A model generated the notes under the pieces. That model worked only from the letters and a program-made list of their open reading frames with translations, searched no databases and had not been told where the DNA came from. Shown here in pieces: positions 10,768 to 22,009 of a DNA stretch of 39,641 nucleotides. Source of the stretch: Trichinella spiralis (lineage: Eukaryota > Nematoda > Enoplea > Trichinellida > Trichinellidae); the NCBI GenBank assembly GCA_000181795.3, contig CM012953.1, positions 17,502,527 to 17,542,167 of the forward strand, read 5' to 3'. The translations under genes were made by a program, and so were the position numbers. How positions within the stretch are numbered: position 1 is the stretch's first letter; every line of letters begins with the position of its first letter.

Positions 10768-11640
10768 GGCTGGTACAATCCCACCGCCAATACTACCTGC
10801 TCATTTCCATTGTTGCGTTTCGTTTATGCAAAATTCTTAAAATAAATTAGTTTCACTTTAAAAAAATAATTGTAAAACAAAAAAAAAGTTCAGCTTGTAA
10901 CAAAGATAAAAAACAGTCAAACAAATACTGCAAATAATGCTTCAAATTCAATAATTAATTTCAAATCGAAATCGACGTCCTGGTCAGTTATGATGATAAT
11001 TATAACTGCCCTTGTCAGTGAAAATTCACTTCGCTGGCGCCTAGTAACAACTGCGGCCCAGTGATGAAAGAGGAGAAATGAAATATTAATGAAAATATTC
11101 TGTCAACAACAAGTGAGCTGCTCATTTGATAATAAAAGTTGAAAAATTAATACAAATGTTTAATTAAAAAAATAAAAATTATACGCATATTCTTCTTCGA
11201 ATATAAAATTGCATAGTTTGCGAAAGGAAATGCAGCAATATATTATAATAAAGCGATTAGCGTTCAAACGACCACTCCACGGCTTTTCATCAATTATTAT
11301 CATTATTGCTGGCCGCCGTCGACACAAATGCCACCGCCGACAGAGCAGCTTAATTGAATGGCCGATTGTTGCAAGTGGTCGTTGTCCACTCACTAGTGAC
11401 CGCGTGAAAGCGCCGCGACCCGGCCTCGACACTGGGCAGTTTTGCTCGGAGAAATTTCCACCTCGGCATCTTTCATTTTCCCTATATTTTTCCTCTCCAA
11501 CGGACAAAAATCGATTTCCTCCAATTTGCCCCAACTGCAAAAGGAACCAACCGCACACAAGGACGACGACAACAACGACGGAGAATCGTCAGAAAATGCA
11601 CGCGGAGCGTTCATGATCCATCACTTTTTTATTTAAATTA
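10768..11640. promoter_or_regulatory. probable Robo 5' region with a GC-richer island (about 11,030-11,620)
   Basis: This region lies immediately upstream (minus-strand sense) of the Robo start. Bases 11,030-11,080 and 11,280-11,600 are clearly GC-richer and contain several CpGs (GCCGCCGTCGAC, GCGCCGCGACCCGG), against a background below about 30% GC. Open frames exist on both strands (for example 11,209-11,616 +) but show no domain and end in low-complexity Thr. A promoter or a 5' noncoding exon is more likely than a separate protein gene. Confidence 0.35.
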
Positions 11641-13180
11641 AAATTTTAACGGAAAAAATAAACAAAAAATTATTACACAGCTGCAATCAACGTGCCAGTG
11701 TAAATGTGGAAATTTGAATTGACAACAGATGAAAAATGTCACTTGAACAAGCAGAAACTGAACAATGTTCTTGATGAAAATTTCTCTGAACAAAGAAAAA
11801 GAACAAGTGATGATGCGCAATTGAAAACGTGTCAACAGAAACTGGTGCTTCTGTGTTTGTCCGTCTGTGCATGTGTATTCTTGTTCTGAAACTCAACATC
11901 AAACCAGACCCACACTAACTTACCTTGATAACAAAGACTACAAATTTATTCAACCAAGCTGTTCAGTAAAAATCACAAGTCACCAAAGTTTCCAAAGAAA
12001 ATTATTTCACATTTTAAAGTTTACAATTCAAAACTGTTTTTGATCCCAAAAATAATACCCAAATTTATTCATAAAATACAACCGCACCTCACCAACAGCT
12101 CTGAACAATTGCATCAAGGTAACCAGATGCAAAATAACAGTAACCAAAACAAGTTCAGCAAGTAAATTTCTCATCAAACGCTTACCAAATGTAATCAATT
12201 GATAGAATAATGAAAAAAAAATCAAAATATATTTCAAACAAATATTCAAAAATACACTATTCGCCGATCGATTTTATTTCTTACTGAAACCTATAAGAAT
12301 TACAGTATGCCAGGTAAAATATGATGTGCAAGGTAAAATTGGTGCAAATTCAATTTTTTCTTCAATGTATACAATAAAATTGAACGAAAGAAAATTTACT
12401 TACTTACTTGATATGTGAGGTTTGAAAAAAAATATATAACTAAGCATAAAATTAAAAGTAATATAATTTGAAAATAATGTGATGTCTTTTTGAAAGCATT
12501 CTCTTTGAAATTGTATCTTTTTATTCAACATATCAAATAAATAAAATGACATTTTTACTACAACGTATAAAAAGATGTATTTTTAATTAATTTTAAATAA
12601 TTTGTTTGAAAAGAAAAAGATTACAACATATTTTTTTATTGAATTCAAATTATAATAATTATCATTGGGCAGATGTGAGATTGGATAAAGTTGATAGTGC
12701 TTCATTTAGAACCAGTAGAAAGAAGGTGATTCTCTTTCCACATGCAAAATAAACAAAGTGATTATTTTTTATTTTTGTATGCATTTGTTACTGCGTACTC
12801 GTGGATGTGAGTGAGAGAATCAATTGCGCTTGAATGGAGAATTGCAATTGCTGTTGTTATTGCTATTGCATCAATAGCGTGTGCTTCTGCCTGTGTTTTG
12901 GCTAATTTGACCTAACCGATAAATTGGTCAAAGGGAAAAGCTAGAAATGCTTCTTTTTTTTCATTTCTAGCATTGCTGAAATACAGGTCAACTGTAAAGA
13001 ACATGCCCAGTGTAGATCAACGTCAGAAAAACAATATCTGCTAACAATACTAGCCAGCTTGTCGTCTGACCCGACCTGAAGCCGTCAAATCTGAACATGT
13101 CAACCAACGCCCAGAGTATCTTTTTTACTTTTTAATGGTATAATTAAAGGGAGAGCATAGATGAAAATGAAATCAACGCA
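11641..13180. other. intergenic, no gene seen
   Basis: This AT-rich stretch has only short ORFs lacking domains. A perfect 10-bp-stem hairpin lies at 12,940-12,971, and a small GC-richer patch of unknown meaning at about 13,040-13,110. Confidence 0.5.
12940..12971. repeat. perfect short hairpin
   Basis: GCTAGAAATG (12,940-12,949) is the exact reverse complement of CATTTCTAGC (12,962-12,971), with a 12-nt T-rich loop. The stem is too short for a typical miRNA precursor. Its function is unknown. Confidence 0.7.
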
Positions 13181-13370
13181 CAATTATCATATTATTTGGT
13201 TAGTCGATATTTGCGATTGGTTTCGCAAAACAATCCTTGTTTTATAATCTGTCGTGTCAGTTCAATTTTAAGCTTCACTAATTCTCTTATTTGAAAGAAC
13301 TAACCTCTTGTTCTTGTTTAACCAAAATCGAATCCAAATTGCAAATATCGAACAATTCTATTGATAATTG
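13181..13370. mobile_element. MITE-like element with about 45-bp inverted ends
   Basis: The left end starts CAATTATCAT and continues to TCGATATTTGCGATTGG. It matches the reverse complement of the right end, which holds CCAAATTGCAAATATCGA and finishes TTGATAATTG, with a few mismatches and a small indel. The total length of about 190 bp with no coding capacity fits a miniature inverted-repeat element. No target duplication was established. Confidence 0.55.
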
Positions 13371-14637
13371 ATGCCAATAATTCCGTTTTTTTTCAAAAAT
13401 TTTAAAATTTAAATTTCAATATTAAATCATTATTGTTATATCATTTGAACTGAACTCAGCATGGAACAAAGTGCTTATCACTTACACATAAATTCCATAC
13501 TTTCACCGTTACGCAATGTCAAAAATGCAAACATAGATAATTTGTGTATTTTGCAAAACTATATATTGTAATTTTCTTTTATTCTACATCTTTGTTCACG
13601 TTTTTCTTTTCTTTGTCAACAAAAATTAACCTTCACCAATACATTGTTATGCAAAACTTGTCATTTTAATAATATGATCAATGAAGAAGAAGGAAAAAAG
13701 GCAAAATTGAAATTTCGCTTACAAAACTGTATCACCACTACCACCTTGTATGCAGTGATCATTGTAAGTGATGTCGTTTTTTTTTCATTTTTTAATCATC
13801 AAAATGTTGCTGAAAAAACTATTATTATAATTTTTGTTTCAAATAAAAATCTTATCCAATTAACTGATTTAAATTTTTTACTTATTAAAGTGTCTAAGTG
13901 GTTTAAAGTTTGTTGAAAAAACAAACTGTGATAGTTTTAAAGTATATTAAATATATCATTAAATATTTTGTATATTATTACTGACTAGGCTATATTAAAT
14001 AAGTATATAAGCATGAAAATTATAATTTGCAATGAATGTAGTGGTATGCAAAAAACTGTTATTCAGTTAAATTTCAGAAAATAATTATTCAAAGACAATT
14101 TGTAATTTTAATCAAAAGAATATCTTTCAGAGCTTCGAAATAGTTTTAGAAGGAAATTTATAGTTTCAAGTTTTTTTCCTTACCAAAAGCTTACTGATTT
14201 GTTGCAAATTTGGGCTCCTTTCATTCTGTACATAAATCTGAAACAACATTACGAAACAAACGGGCTGACCAAGAAAACTGAAAAGCAAATTTTTGTAAAT
14301 TCAACGTTTTCAACTTGTTCTTTTCATACATTTTAAATTACTCATTAATTTATAGTGTGAACAAAAACTATTTCAAATTGAATTTCAAATTTTAAATTGA
14401 AATTTTGCTGAACAGCTTGAAATATTTTTGTAAAATTTAAATTCTAGTCACATTCATCCATTAGTCATTAGTAAATCATTTTCGGGAAATAATGAAAAAC
14501 AATTTTATCATAACATAAATTATCAAAAAAAATACACAAAGAACATTTAAAAGCTATAGCATAGCTTTGTTAAATTTTTAAAAATAAATTCCAGCTCGAA
14601 AACGTGAACCTGCATATATTTTACTTGTACTGTATCA
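13371..14637. other. AT-rich intergenic, no gene seen
   Basis: Only short, compositionally driven ORFs are present (for example 13,644-13,916 +, no domain). No RNA gene or repeat was recognised. Confidence 0.5.
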
Positions 14638-14661
14638 TTGTTTTGTATTCGAATTTTTATG

Positions 14662-15233
14662 TCTGATATGTCTAATAGTGGAACGGGAAAGGTTTTGAGT
14701 TTGGAGCAAAAATTGGAAGTGTGTCAACAAGTGGGCAGTGGCGAGTCGTTCAGGAAAAATGCTGAGAATTTTGGTCTGGGTGTGTCTACAATTACGGATA
14801 TTTATCAGAGTCGACGTTACCGGAGCAACTTTAATTTCGAGTAGGTGTTGTTCTTCAGGAAAATTGATGGAAAAAGCGTCAAAAAACGCGCTTTATTAAG
14901 CGCTAGAAATGTCGAAAAGTGCCGAGTTCATGCCGAACGGAGTCGTACAGTTGTCTACCGTTGATGATATCGCATTATTGGAAACATGAACAACGATGAA
15001 ATATACGAAGCAGTGGAAAAAGCTGAAAATGAAGACGTCGATGAGTCGGATAAAGCAAGTGAAGAACCGACCCATTCAGAAGCCTATTCTTCCTTCACAT
15101 TCGGCTTGAAGTGAATGGAATCGCAGGAAGAATTCAGCACTGATGAGTGAGACATATTTGCGATCTTAGTTGCACAGAAGAAGCTGTCTTTGTTCAAACA
15201 GAAATTTATCAGGGATTATTTAGATTCTGACTG
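14662..15233 (+). pseudogene. pogo/Tigger (CENP-B-like) transposase fossil, internally deleted
   Basis: The 5' piece (14,662-14,841) begins MSDMSNSGTGKVLSLEQKLE and continues with the CQQVG..SFRKNAENFGLGVSTI helix-turn-helix typical of Tigger/Jerky-type transposases. The DDE catalytic core that should follow is missing. From about 14,985 the sequence resumes as the acidic C-terminal tail: DEIYEAVEKAENEDVDESD, a HSEA box, a LK-x-MESQEEFSTDE segment and QKKLSLFKQKFIRDYL. That tail is broken by stops, and a residual K-W position reads as TGA. A full transposase is about 450-550 residues; about 60 N-terminal and 80 tail residues survive here. No terminal inverted repeats could be matched. An old, inactive host-genome DNA transposon copy. 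Confidence 0.75.
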
Positions 15234-17036
15234 AAACTAAACCTGGTGCATTTTGAATGTAGCACTGAAGAATATAATCGACCACGTTAATAAACGCTTC
15301 AGTAATTGAAAACGTCCGATTATCCAAACGACCATCAAAAACCGTCAGAGTTGTATTTCATATGATTTGACTTTAAAATGTGTAAGTAATATTTTTAAAA
15401 AGTTGGAATCAAATTGATGGTCGATTGATTATGTTTTTTTTTATCACCGGTAGTGTGTAATTGCCCAAAAGCAATACCCTCATCCATCCACAATGTGAAT
15501 TTTTTGGGCGTTCAATACATTTTTGATGTTTTGTGTTTGTTTGTCGTTTGTTGTTGAAAAATAAATATGTGAACTGTGAAAATGTTTAAAAAGATTGTTT
15601 TTTTGGAAATTGCACTTTAATGAAATTGATAAATAATTTGAGAAATAACTTGGTTGGTTGTATTTTTAAATGAAAAATGTTTACAATATTTTTGTTTCTA
15701 AAAAAGATTATTTTTTATAATTTGGTAAATTTAATTTAAAAGAAAATTTACTCGATGGAAATTTTTTTAAAAATTTGTTAGAAATAGTCTGTAGAGAAGG
15801 AAAGTAGCCGTTCAGTCGTGTGCTATTTGTAAGAATTGAATTTTAATTTATTACAGTGAAATACATGTTATCCGTGTATTCTTGATATTGATGATTAATA
15901 AGTGGAACTTGTCCGAATTGAAGTTTTGTTTTTGGTCAAAATTGTGAATTATCAATTTTGATCGACGCGTCAAAGATGCAAGCGAAATGTACAATGGGCG
16001 TTATTGAATTTTACAAAAGAAAATCAAAATTTCAAGGTCATTGTATTTCGAAAAAGCGTTTAATGGCCGATTTAATTTCTAACCGTTGAATATGAAAATC
16101 ATTTGGAAACGACAAATTTTCCCAACTGGTCCAAATTCAACTTTACAATCGTATATTTATCAAATGATAATCTATAAAACAATTATTGTTGTTTAAAAAT
16201 AGTAGAATTGTAAAAATTTCCTTTTTTCCATAATTTTCGTGTATATTGAAAAAAGAAATGATGAAATATTTATTATTGCACGGATTGTTTATTAACTTTT
16301 GTCATTAAAATTTTTCATCAGGGTAGCAATAATTTTGCTTTTCGACGAACAGTTGCAAGTGACGTTTCAACACTTTGAAAAGTAATAAAAATTCATCTTG
16401 ACATCTTGATTGATTTGTGTATTTCTAAAAAAAAAAAAGTTCACTGACGTGTTGAGAAAAATAGTTTTATTTTTAAATATGAAAAATTTCTTTTTAGATG
16501 GAAAATTTTGACAGAAAAGTTGAACACATTTGCAATATTTGAACACTGTATATTGTTCAAATGTTCAAATGTTAATGAATAGAAAATGAAAGTTGAAATT
16601 ACTGGTAAATTTATTTCAATAATTTCTCTGATAAATAATCTTTTTCAATAAAAGTTGAAAATTATTGAAATCAATGATATATTTTACGAGATAAGTTTTT
16701 TTTTTCAAAACTTTGATCAACAACAATAACAAATGCTGGTGATTATTTTTTTTGAAAAGTAAATCTTCAACAATTCTTCTTTTCAAATTTTGTTAGTAAA
16801 AAAATAAAATTACATCTTTTTATTGGCCTCATTATCTTGTACACAAATGAATTTTTTTCAACCAATTATTCCCTAATAATTTTAAATAAAATTTTGATTG
16901 AAAAGAAAAACAACAATTGGGGATGAAATAAATATAGTTTTTGTAAATTTCAAACAATTACCGTAAGACTTTATTCAAATTTTTGTCGTAGAAGAGTTGA
17001 GAGAGTATGCAAAAATTTGGAGAAAACCAGTTTTGA
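15234..17036. other. AT-rich intergenic, no gene seen
   Basis: There are no ORFs of note. The segment 15,310-15,365 (containing GTCCGATTATCC) could include the eroded right end of the Tigger copy, but no left partner was found. Confidence 0.4.
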
Positions 17037-17600
17037 GTGGAAATTCTTCTCCGATTTGTTTTGATTTTTTTTTTGCATAAGTCGTTCGTCAAATTTAACA
17101 TTGTTGAAATGTTGAACTGTCAATCACAGGTCACTGAAAGTGTTGTTGTTGTTGTTGTTGTCGAATCCATAGAGAAGGTGAATTGGGTGGAGGAATGTTA
17201 TGGTCAGAGTCAATGGAATCGTCCATCGGAAACCTTCTCAAATATCCGAGGCCTTCCGATGTGGCGATTCGAATTGACAAGACCCCAGATTCGAATGGAA
17301 GAAGATGAAGGAAAAAAAATAATAATTTCAAAGCACAACAATCGACGACGACGGTCGCCTCGTCCACAATTCGACGTTTCAACTGACCCGTTCGGGTTGA
17401 TCAACGGTGCAACAGCGAGAAGAAAATAAAAAATTAAAATGAAACAAAGCAACAACCAACGGCAAACGAGGAATACAGATGGCAGCAGCAGCACAAAATG
17501 AAGGAATAGAACCAGTCAAAAGCAAGCGACTACGGCCGTTAATTTGATTTTGAACAAATGAAATTTCGAGCCTCGTCGTCGTCATTCAAATTTCCTTTGC
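17037..17600. promoter_or_regulatory. GC-richer island, candidate promoter or 5' exon
   Basis: Base composition rises sharply here, with CGACGACGACGGTCGCC-type CpGs at 17,340-17,360, between long AT-rich tracts. Overlapping open frames exist on both strands (17,037-17,429 +; 17,131-17,382 and 17,210-17,494 -), but none shows a domain. A (GTT)n tract at about 17,141-17,160 produces a poly-Val/poly-Gln artefact. Its resemblance to the island next to Robo suggests regulatory or noncoding-exon DNA. A short gene cannot be excluded. Confidence 0.3.
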
Positions 17601-17810
17601 ACATGTGTTGTCTGTCATTATTTATGCATCTCAACTTTGTCCTCGGGCAACAAAAAGTATAACAACCAACAACTATCAAAATTTGAATATATATATATTT
17701 ATTTATTTATTTATTTTGTGTGAAATTCAAATTTAAATAAATTAGAAAACAAAAAAAAAAGAAAAAGAATAATCATCATATACGTACACTGTTCAACTTC
17801 AACAACTAGG

Positions 17811-17835
17811 AATAATAATAATAATAATAATAATA
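17811..17835. repeat. (AAT)n microsatellite
   Basis: This is a perfect trinucleotide repeat of about eight units. Confidence 0.9.
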
Positions 17836-18411
17836 GTTTGTTGTTATTATTATCTCTGTTGTGAAATTTGATTGGTCAATTTCAACGCCTCTTTATGGTG
17901 GTACTCATATTACTGTCGTTCGTCGATATTGTTTCAAAAATTACCAACTGCCCTGTTTTCATCTGAAATAATTTACATTTCTCACAACATACAACCATCT
18001 CTTCTCTCCACCTATTATCATTTCATTTCTACAAAACTTTGATAAAATAAATTGTAACATTAAAGTAACAAGAGCAACAAAAACGATAAAAATTATATAT
18101 ATATATAATAATTCTACTTCAACCGATCTCTTTTTTTTCTATTGATGTTTTATTGAAATGGTTTTTCTTTTCTTCAACAAAACATTTATTCTCACACATG
18201 CTGTTTCGAAATTGTAAACGATACGCAATTCAGTTTAACAAAAAAATACCGAAAATTTCTACGAAATCCAACCGACAGTTTTCATTGACAGTCAAAATAT
18301 CACCGATACACTTTACTGCTTTGTCATTTTTAAATTATCCTTTTTTACTTTTTTTTTAAAAATAAAATTTAATCACATTTCCATTAAACACTTTGTTCAT
18401 TTTTATTCACA

Positions 18412-18436
18412 TTTGTTTGTTTGTTTGTTTGTTTGT
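18412..18436. repeat. (TTTG)n microsatellite
   Basis: This is a perfect tetranucleotide repeat of about six units. Confidence 0.9.
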
Positions 18437-19644
18437 ACAATACAAGTTGATCAAACGAACCAAAATATGCGTTTCCATTTTGCAAATTCAAACTCATTTC
18501 AACTGTTAATTTTCCCACGACGTGGAACAATTGGTCCAACAGAACAATCAATTAATAAATTCAAAATTATCACATTCTTCGAATATAAATAATATTCATC
18601 GTACATCTATTTTTCTCATGTTGCAATCGATTGTTGTTGCTATTTTTTCAATGGGTAACTTTGTTGCATAGTATATATTTTTTTTTCAACACATCCTAAC
18701 TTTTTCCAAGCTTTGTTCAGCTCAATTTCATTCACCTACGGCACTTTTGTCTTCGTTGATTTTATCCCAAAAATTAACATAAACCAACACACGCCCACTA
18801 ACAACAGTCGTTCAAATTCAACACACCACAGTACACCAATTCTGACTGTCAGGATGAAAATGGGTTTGGTGCCAATGTTTTCACAAATCTACACTTGGAT
18901 GTTCTACTGTTTCGGCTAGAGAAAAAATCACCATGATCGACGGTTACGGTTGCATGATTCAATTAGATTCCATTCAGATGTTGTCTGTTCCTTTTTCAGA
19001 AGTGGGGATCACATCCCAAAGGGAAAAATTTTCATTTTCACTTTTTCAATTTCTCCTTATTATCCACAACAATGTACAATTGTATTTACAAGCAGTCTCA
19101 GTCTACTATTTCGGCTATTCGTAATTGATCCGCTCGATTTTGGCCTCCTTTGTTTCATTAGCTATTCAACTTTGATCTGTGATTGATGGTTCTTTATCAA
19201 AATTTCACCAAACTTGTCCCAATTATTTCCTGATCGACGGCAAATTGTAGTAATACACCATTTCTACCATATCACTTTCTTGTTCCAATTGAAAACATAA
19301 TAGTCTTTAAAATTAATGCTTATTATTTCAAATGATCAACCAATTGCTTTTGTAATTTTTATTTCTTCCAATTTACGCTAACTATATTTTTCATACAAAC
19401 TTTTCTGCTTTTCACCGATTGCGCTTTCAGAAACAAACGTTAACTATATTACAATATGTACAATGTGCAAAACGATAACAATAATGTTCTGCAAGTCATT
19501 TCTCATTGGCACACATCCAACATTTATTGTTTTTCATTTGTACGCTCAAGCGTGTAGCAGCATCATATTAACTTTTGTTTCTTTTCGTTCGGTGGATACA
19601 AACCAAATGTTATCACTGTTCTTCATCTCCATCACTGAGAAATA

Positions 19645-20560
19645 AAATCAGAAAATACAACTTTTTGCAACATTTCGTTTTTATTCTTCCTCTTATCCAT
19701 CATTGAAGATCGACACGTGATATTAGCTGTAGCTTTAATTACCCTTTGCTGATGCCGACTGAAGGAAGTGGATAATTCACACGTGGTGCACCAAAGCTCT
19801 AACATCAAAGTATGCGATGTTCACTGCCCCGTGAAATGAAAAAGCTTTAATAGCTTTTCTCTGCTCGGTGCTATCCATCGCTTTCTTTCTGTTGACATCA
19901 ACATCCAGAAGGCTTTACTTTCATCTCGCCGAGTGGATAAATACTGTTCAAAAAAACAAAATGTCAACCCCCAACAGTTGCTTTGCTTGTCAGATAAATT
20001 ACGTTTCAGCTAGCAATTATGTGAGATTTATGCATAAAATGCTTTTCCGTTTGTCAGAAAATTGTAGCTAAAGACGATTTTAATACAATGGCAAAATCGA
20101 CAATTGACAAATTGTCCACAGCTGCTGTTTTGAAATAAAACTAAGACTGGCAACTGCTAATTTGTTAGCATCGAAATACTTTTCTAATTTTAGCCTGACT
20201 GTGCTCATAAAATATTTCATGCTAGCAATCGAAATGGAATTTTACTTTCATCTTTTCAAAAAGTTTCTTTTGCCCTCTTTGACCAGTGCTTTTGCGCTCT
20301 TTTTCACTTTTATTTAAATGAAAAATATAAATCTGCAATTTTATTTACAAATAAAGAAACAAATTTGTTTATACATTTTATGTAAATTGTGTAAAATTTG
20401 CTTTTCAATATCCAAATTAAACCGACTACTCGGTTGACGAACATTCAAGTCGTAGTGCTTGTATTTCATTGATAAGCAAATGTTGACCATTCAAAATCAA
20501 AATCAGCGTTTATTATTTTTTGTTGAGCTATTACATTTTTTAATTATTTTATTCAACAAC
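19645..20560 (+). repeat. dispersed repeat core, copy 2
   Basis: This is a second, diverged copy of the core of the TIR element at 321-3053. It matches 1105-1920 in the same orientation and order, and probably on to about 2050. No copy of the long inverted termini was recognised around it. It is therefore either a truncated element or a related family sharing only the core. Reading frames are not shared with copy 1. Confidence 0.75.
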
Positions 20561-21011
20561 AGAACATTTAAACAAAGTTAAATTTTCTCCAATTTTCTCC
20601 GTTTTCTCTTCCTTCTCTAATTTCAGTACTAGTCTTGTGTATGCTCTGCCTTCGGATAATCATTGCAGATTATTCTCATCAGCAAGCATAAAGCATGGAT
20701 TGGTTTTTTTATCAGCCATCTAGGCTTGGGTACTCTGATTTCGCCCGCACCCATTTTCCCCATTTCACATCCTTTTGTGTGATTGGATGTTTGCTCATAG
20801 CTTGTACGGCATTAGATCGGTAAGGAACCCAAAAGGAGAACTCACCTTAAACTGATAGAGATCAAAAAATGGGCTGAAGGCAAGTTTCTTCAGTATCTAC
20901 TTCCACATATACTTACCGTAATGTGTCAGATGCGTCATGGGCATCCTACATCGGATGGGCATCATTGCCTGTCACCTCACCGAAGTGCCAATATTTATCC
21001 GAACCGTCTTT
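20561..21011. other. intergenic, partly GC-richer
   Basis: No gene is seen. The segment 20,715-20,830 weakly resembles 200-320. The following 20,830-21,010 has near-coding composition but no open frame with a domain. Confidence 0.4.
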
Positions 21012-21236
21012 CTATTTCTCATCAATATAATGGGCAATTTTAGTGGACTGCACGACAGTCCAGTGATGTTTCCACCTTGCATAATTAATGTCACTGCTTG
21101 AGGGCAGTTTTCTGCAGAGCTGACCAGCAAACCCCGTGTGTACCTCTTCCTTACACTCTGCCAACGCTGTGATCAGACGTTTATTGAACGGGATGTTCGA
21201 GTTTTCAGTCACAGGGATTCCATGAACACTGACCAT
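21012..21236 (-). CDS. unidentified small ORF or gene remnant, 74 codons
   Basis: This open frame starts with ATG (MVSVHGIPVTENSNIPFNKR..) and has balanced, protein-like composition and higher GC than its surroundings. It has no signal peptide or membrane segment and was not matched to any family. The coding-like composition continues past the stop (about 20,900-21,012), which suggests a decayed larger gene or transposon fragment. A second ATG-initiated frame of 73 codons (21,248-21,469, +) begins 11 bp away in the opposite direction and is equally anonymous. Both could be chance. Confidence 0.2.
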   Translation of the reverse strand: MVSVHGIPVTENSNIPFNKRLITALAECKEEVHTGFAGQLCRKLPSSSDINYARWKHHWTVVQSTKIAHYIDEK

Positions 21237-21870
21237 TATGATATCGCATGAAATCTTATTATAATGAACAGAAATGGGATAAACTTTTAAAACTGTGCAC
21301 TGTTTCTGAGTCTGTGCGCGTTAGTGTTCTACATATACGCTGGCTGTTCCACATGGAAGCTCAGATGGAAAATAATGATAATATCAATACTACAAGTTCT
21401 TTTCCTGATTTGAAGATGAAGAGAATGTTACAGAAATCGATAAATTTAATAAATATTTTCAGCTCGTAATTATTCCAAATCACATAATAACAATAATAGC
21501 TTAATTATTCATACACGCAACGTTTCAAATTCAGCGAATGTAAACGCATTCGGTTATGACTTTAACACTTATTAATTTTTATTGATCACTATAAATTGAA
21601 AATAATTGCAAATTGTTAATAAAAATTTTACAAATTTCCCAGTTAATCTGCGCAAAAATATAATTATTATAAAATATACTTTTAGTGAAACAATATCTTT
21701 TATCCATAATTTCAATTATGTTAAAATAAAGTTAATGCAGTGTTGAAAAATATTTATTTAACGAAACAGTTGTGTAACGGTGAATCTGGGTAAATTTCTT
21801 TGAATTCTTCTTTTGAGTGATGGGAAAATTTTTCTTCGGTTTACATATTTTTCAAGTGCAATACATTTAA

Positions 21871-21916
21871 AATTGTTTATTAAAGAATTCATTTAATTTT
21901 TTCTTAATAAACAATT
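21871..21916. terminator. inverted repeat with AATAAA on both strands in the GPCR 3' flank
   Basis: The left arm 21,871-21,887 (AATTGTTTATTAAAGAA) matches the reverse complement of 21,901-21,916 with a single one-base bulge. Each arm carries TTTATT or AATAAA, so a poly(A) signal is present on either strand. On the minus strand it lies about 100-140 bp after the receptor's stop, where a polyadenylation signal is expected. Confidence 0.45.
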
Positions 21917-22009
21917 TTATTGAATGAGCAACAATAAGAATTCAGCGAGAAAAATAACAAGAAAAACAGTTAACAATTAAATTGGAAATTTGTTTTTTTT
22001 TTGAATTTT

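Larger units (their letters stand above)
17601..19644. other. intergenic with microsatellites
   Basis: This stretch holds (ATTT)n near 17,697-17,718, (AAT)n at 17,811-17,835, (TA)n near 18,094-18,107 and (TTTG)n at 18,412-18,436. Open frames at 18,713-18,919 and 18,933-19,186 (+) have no recognisable domain and ordinary AT-rich composition. No gene is supported. Confidence 0.5.

Noticed and set aside
11209-11616. 135-codon plus-strand ORF in the GC island
   Set aside because: It shows no domain and has a mixed Arg/Thr-rich composition with frames open on both strands. It is better explained by elevated GC lowering stop frequency.
15310-15365. Possible right terminal repeat of the Tigger fossil
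   Set aside because: No complementary left end was found between 14,400 and 14,660, so the boundary cannot be claimed.
17037-17429. 130-codon plus-strand ORF with poly-Val
   Set aside because: Poly-Val comes from a GTT repeat, the first codons are AT-rich noncoding DNA, and overlapping minus-strand frames are equally long.
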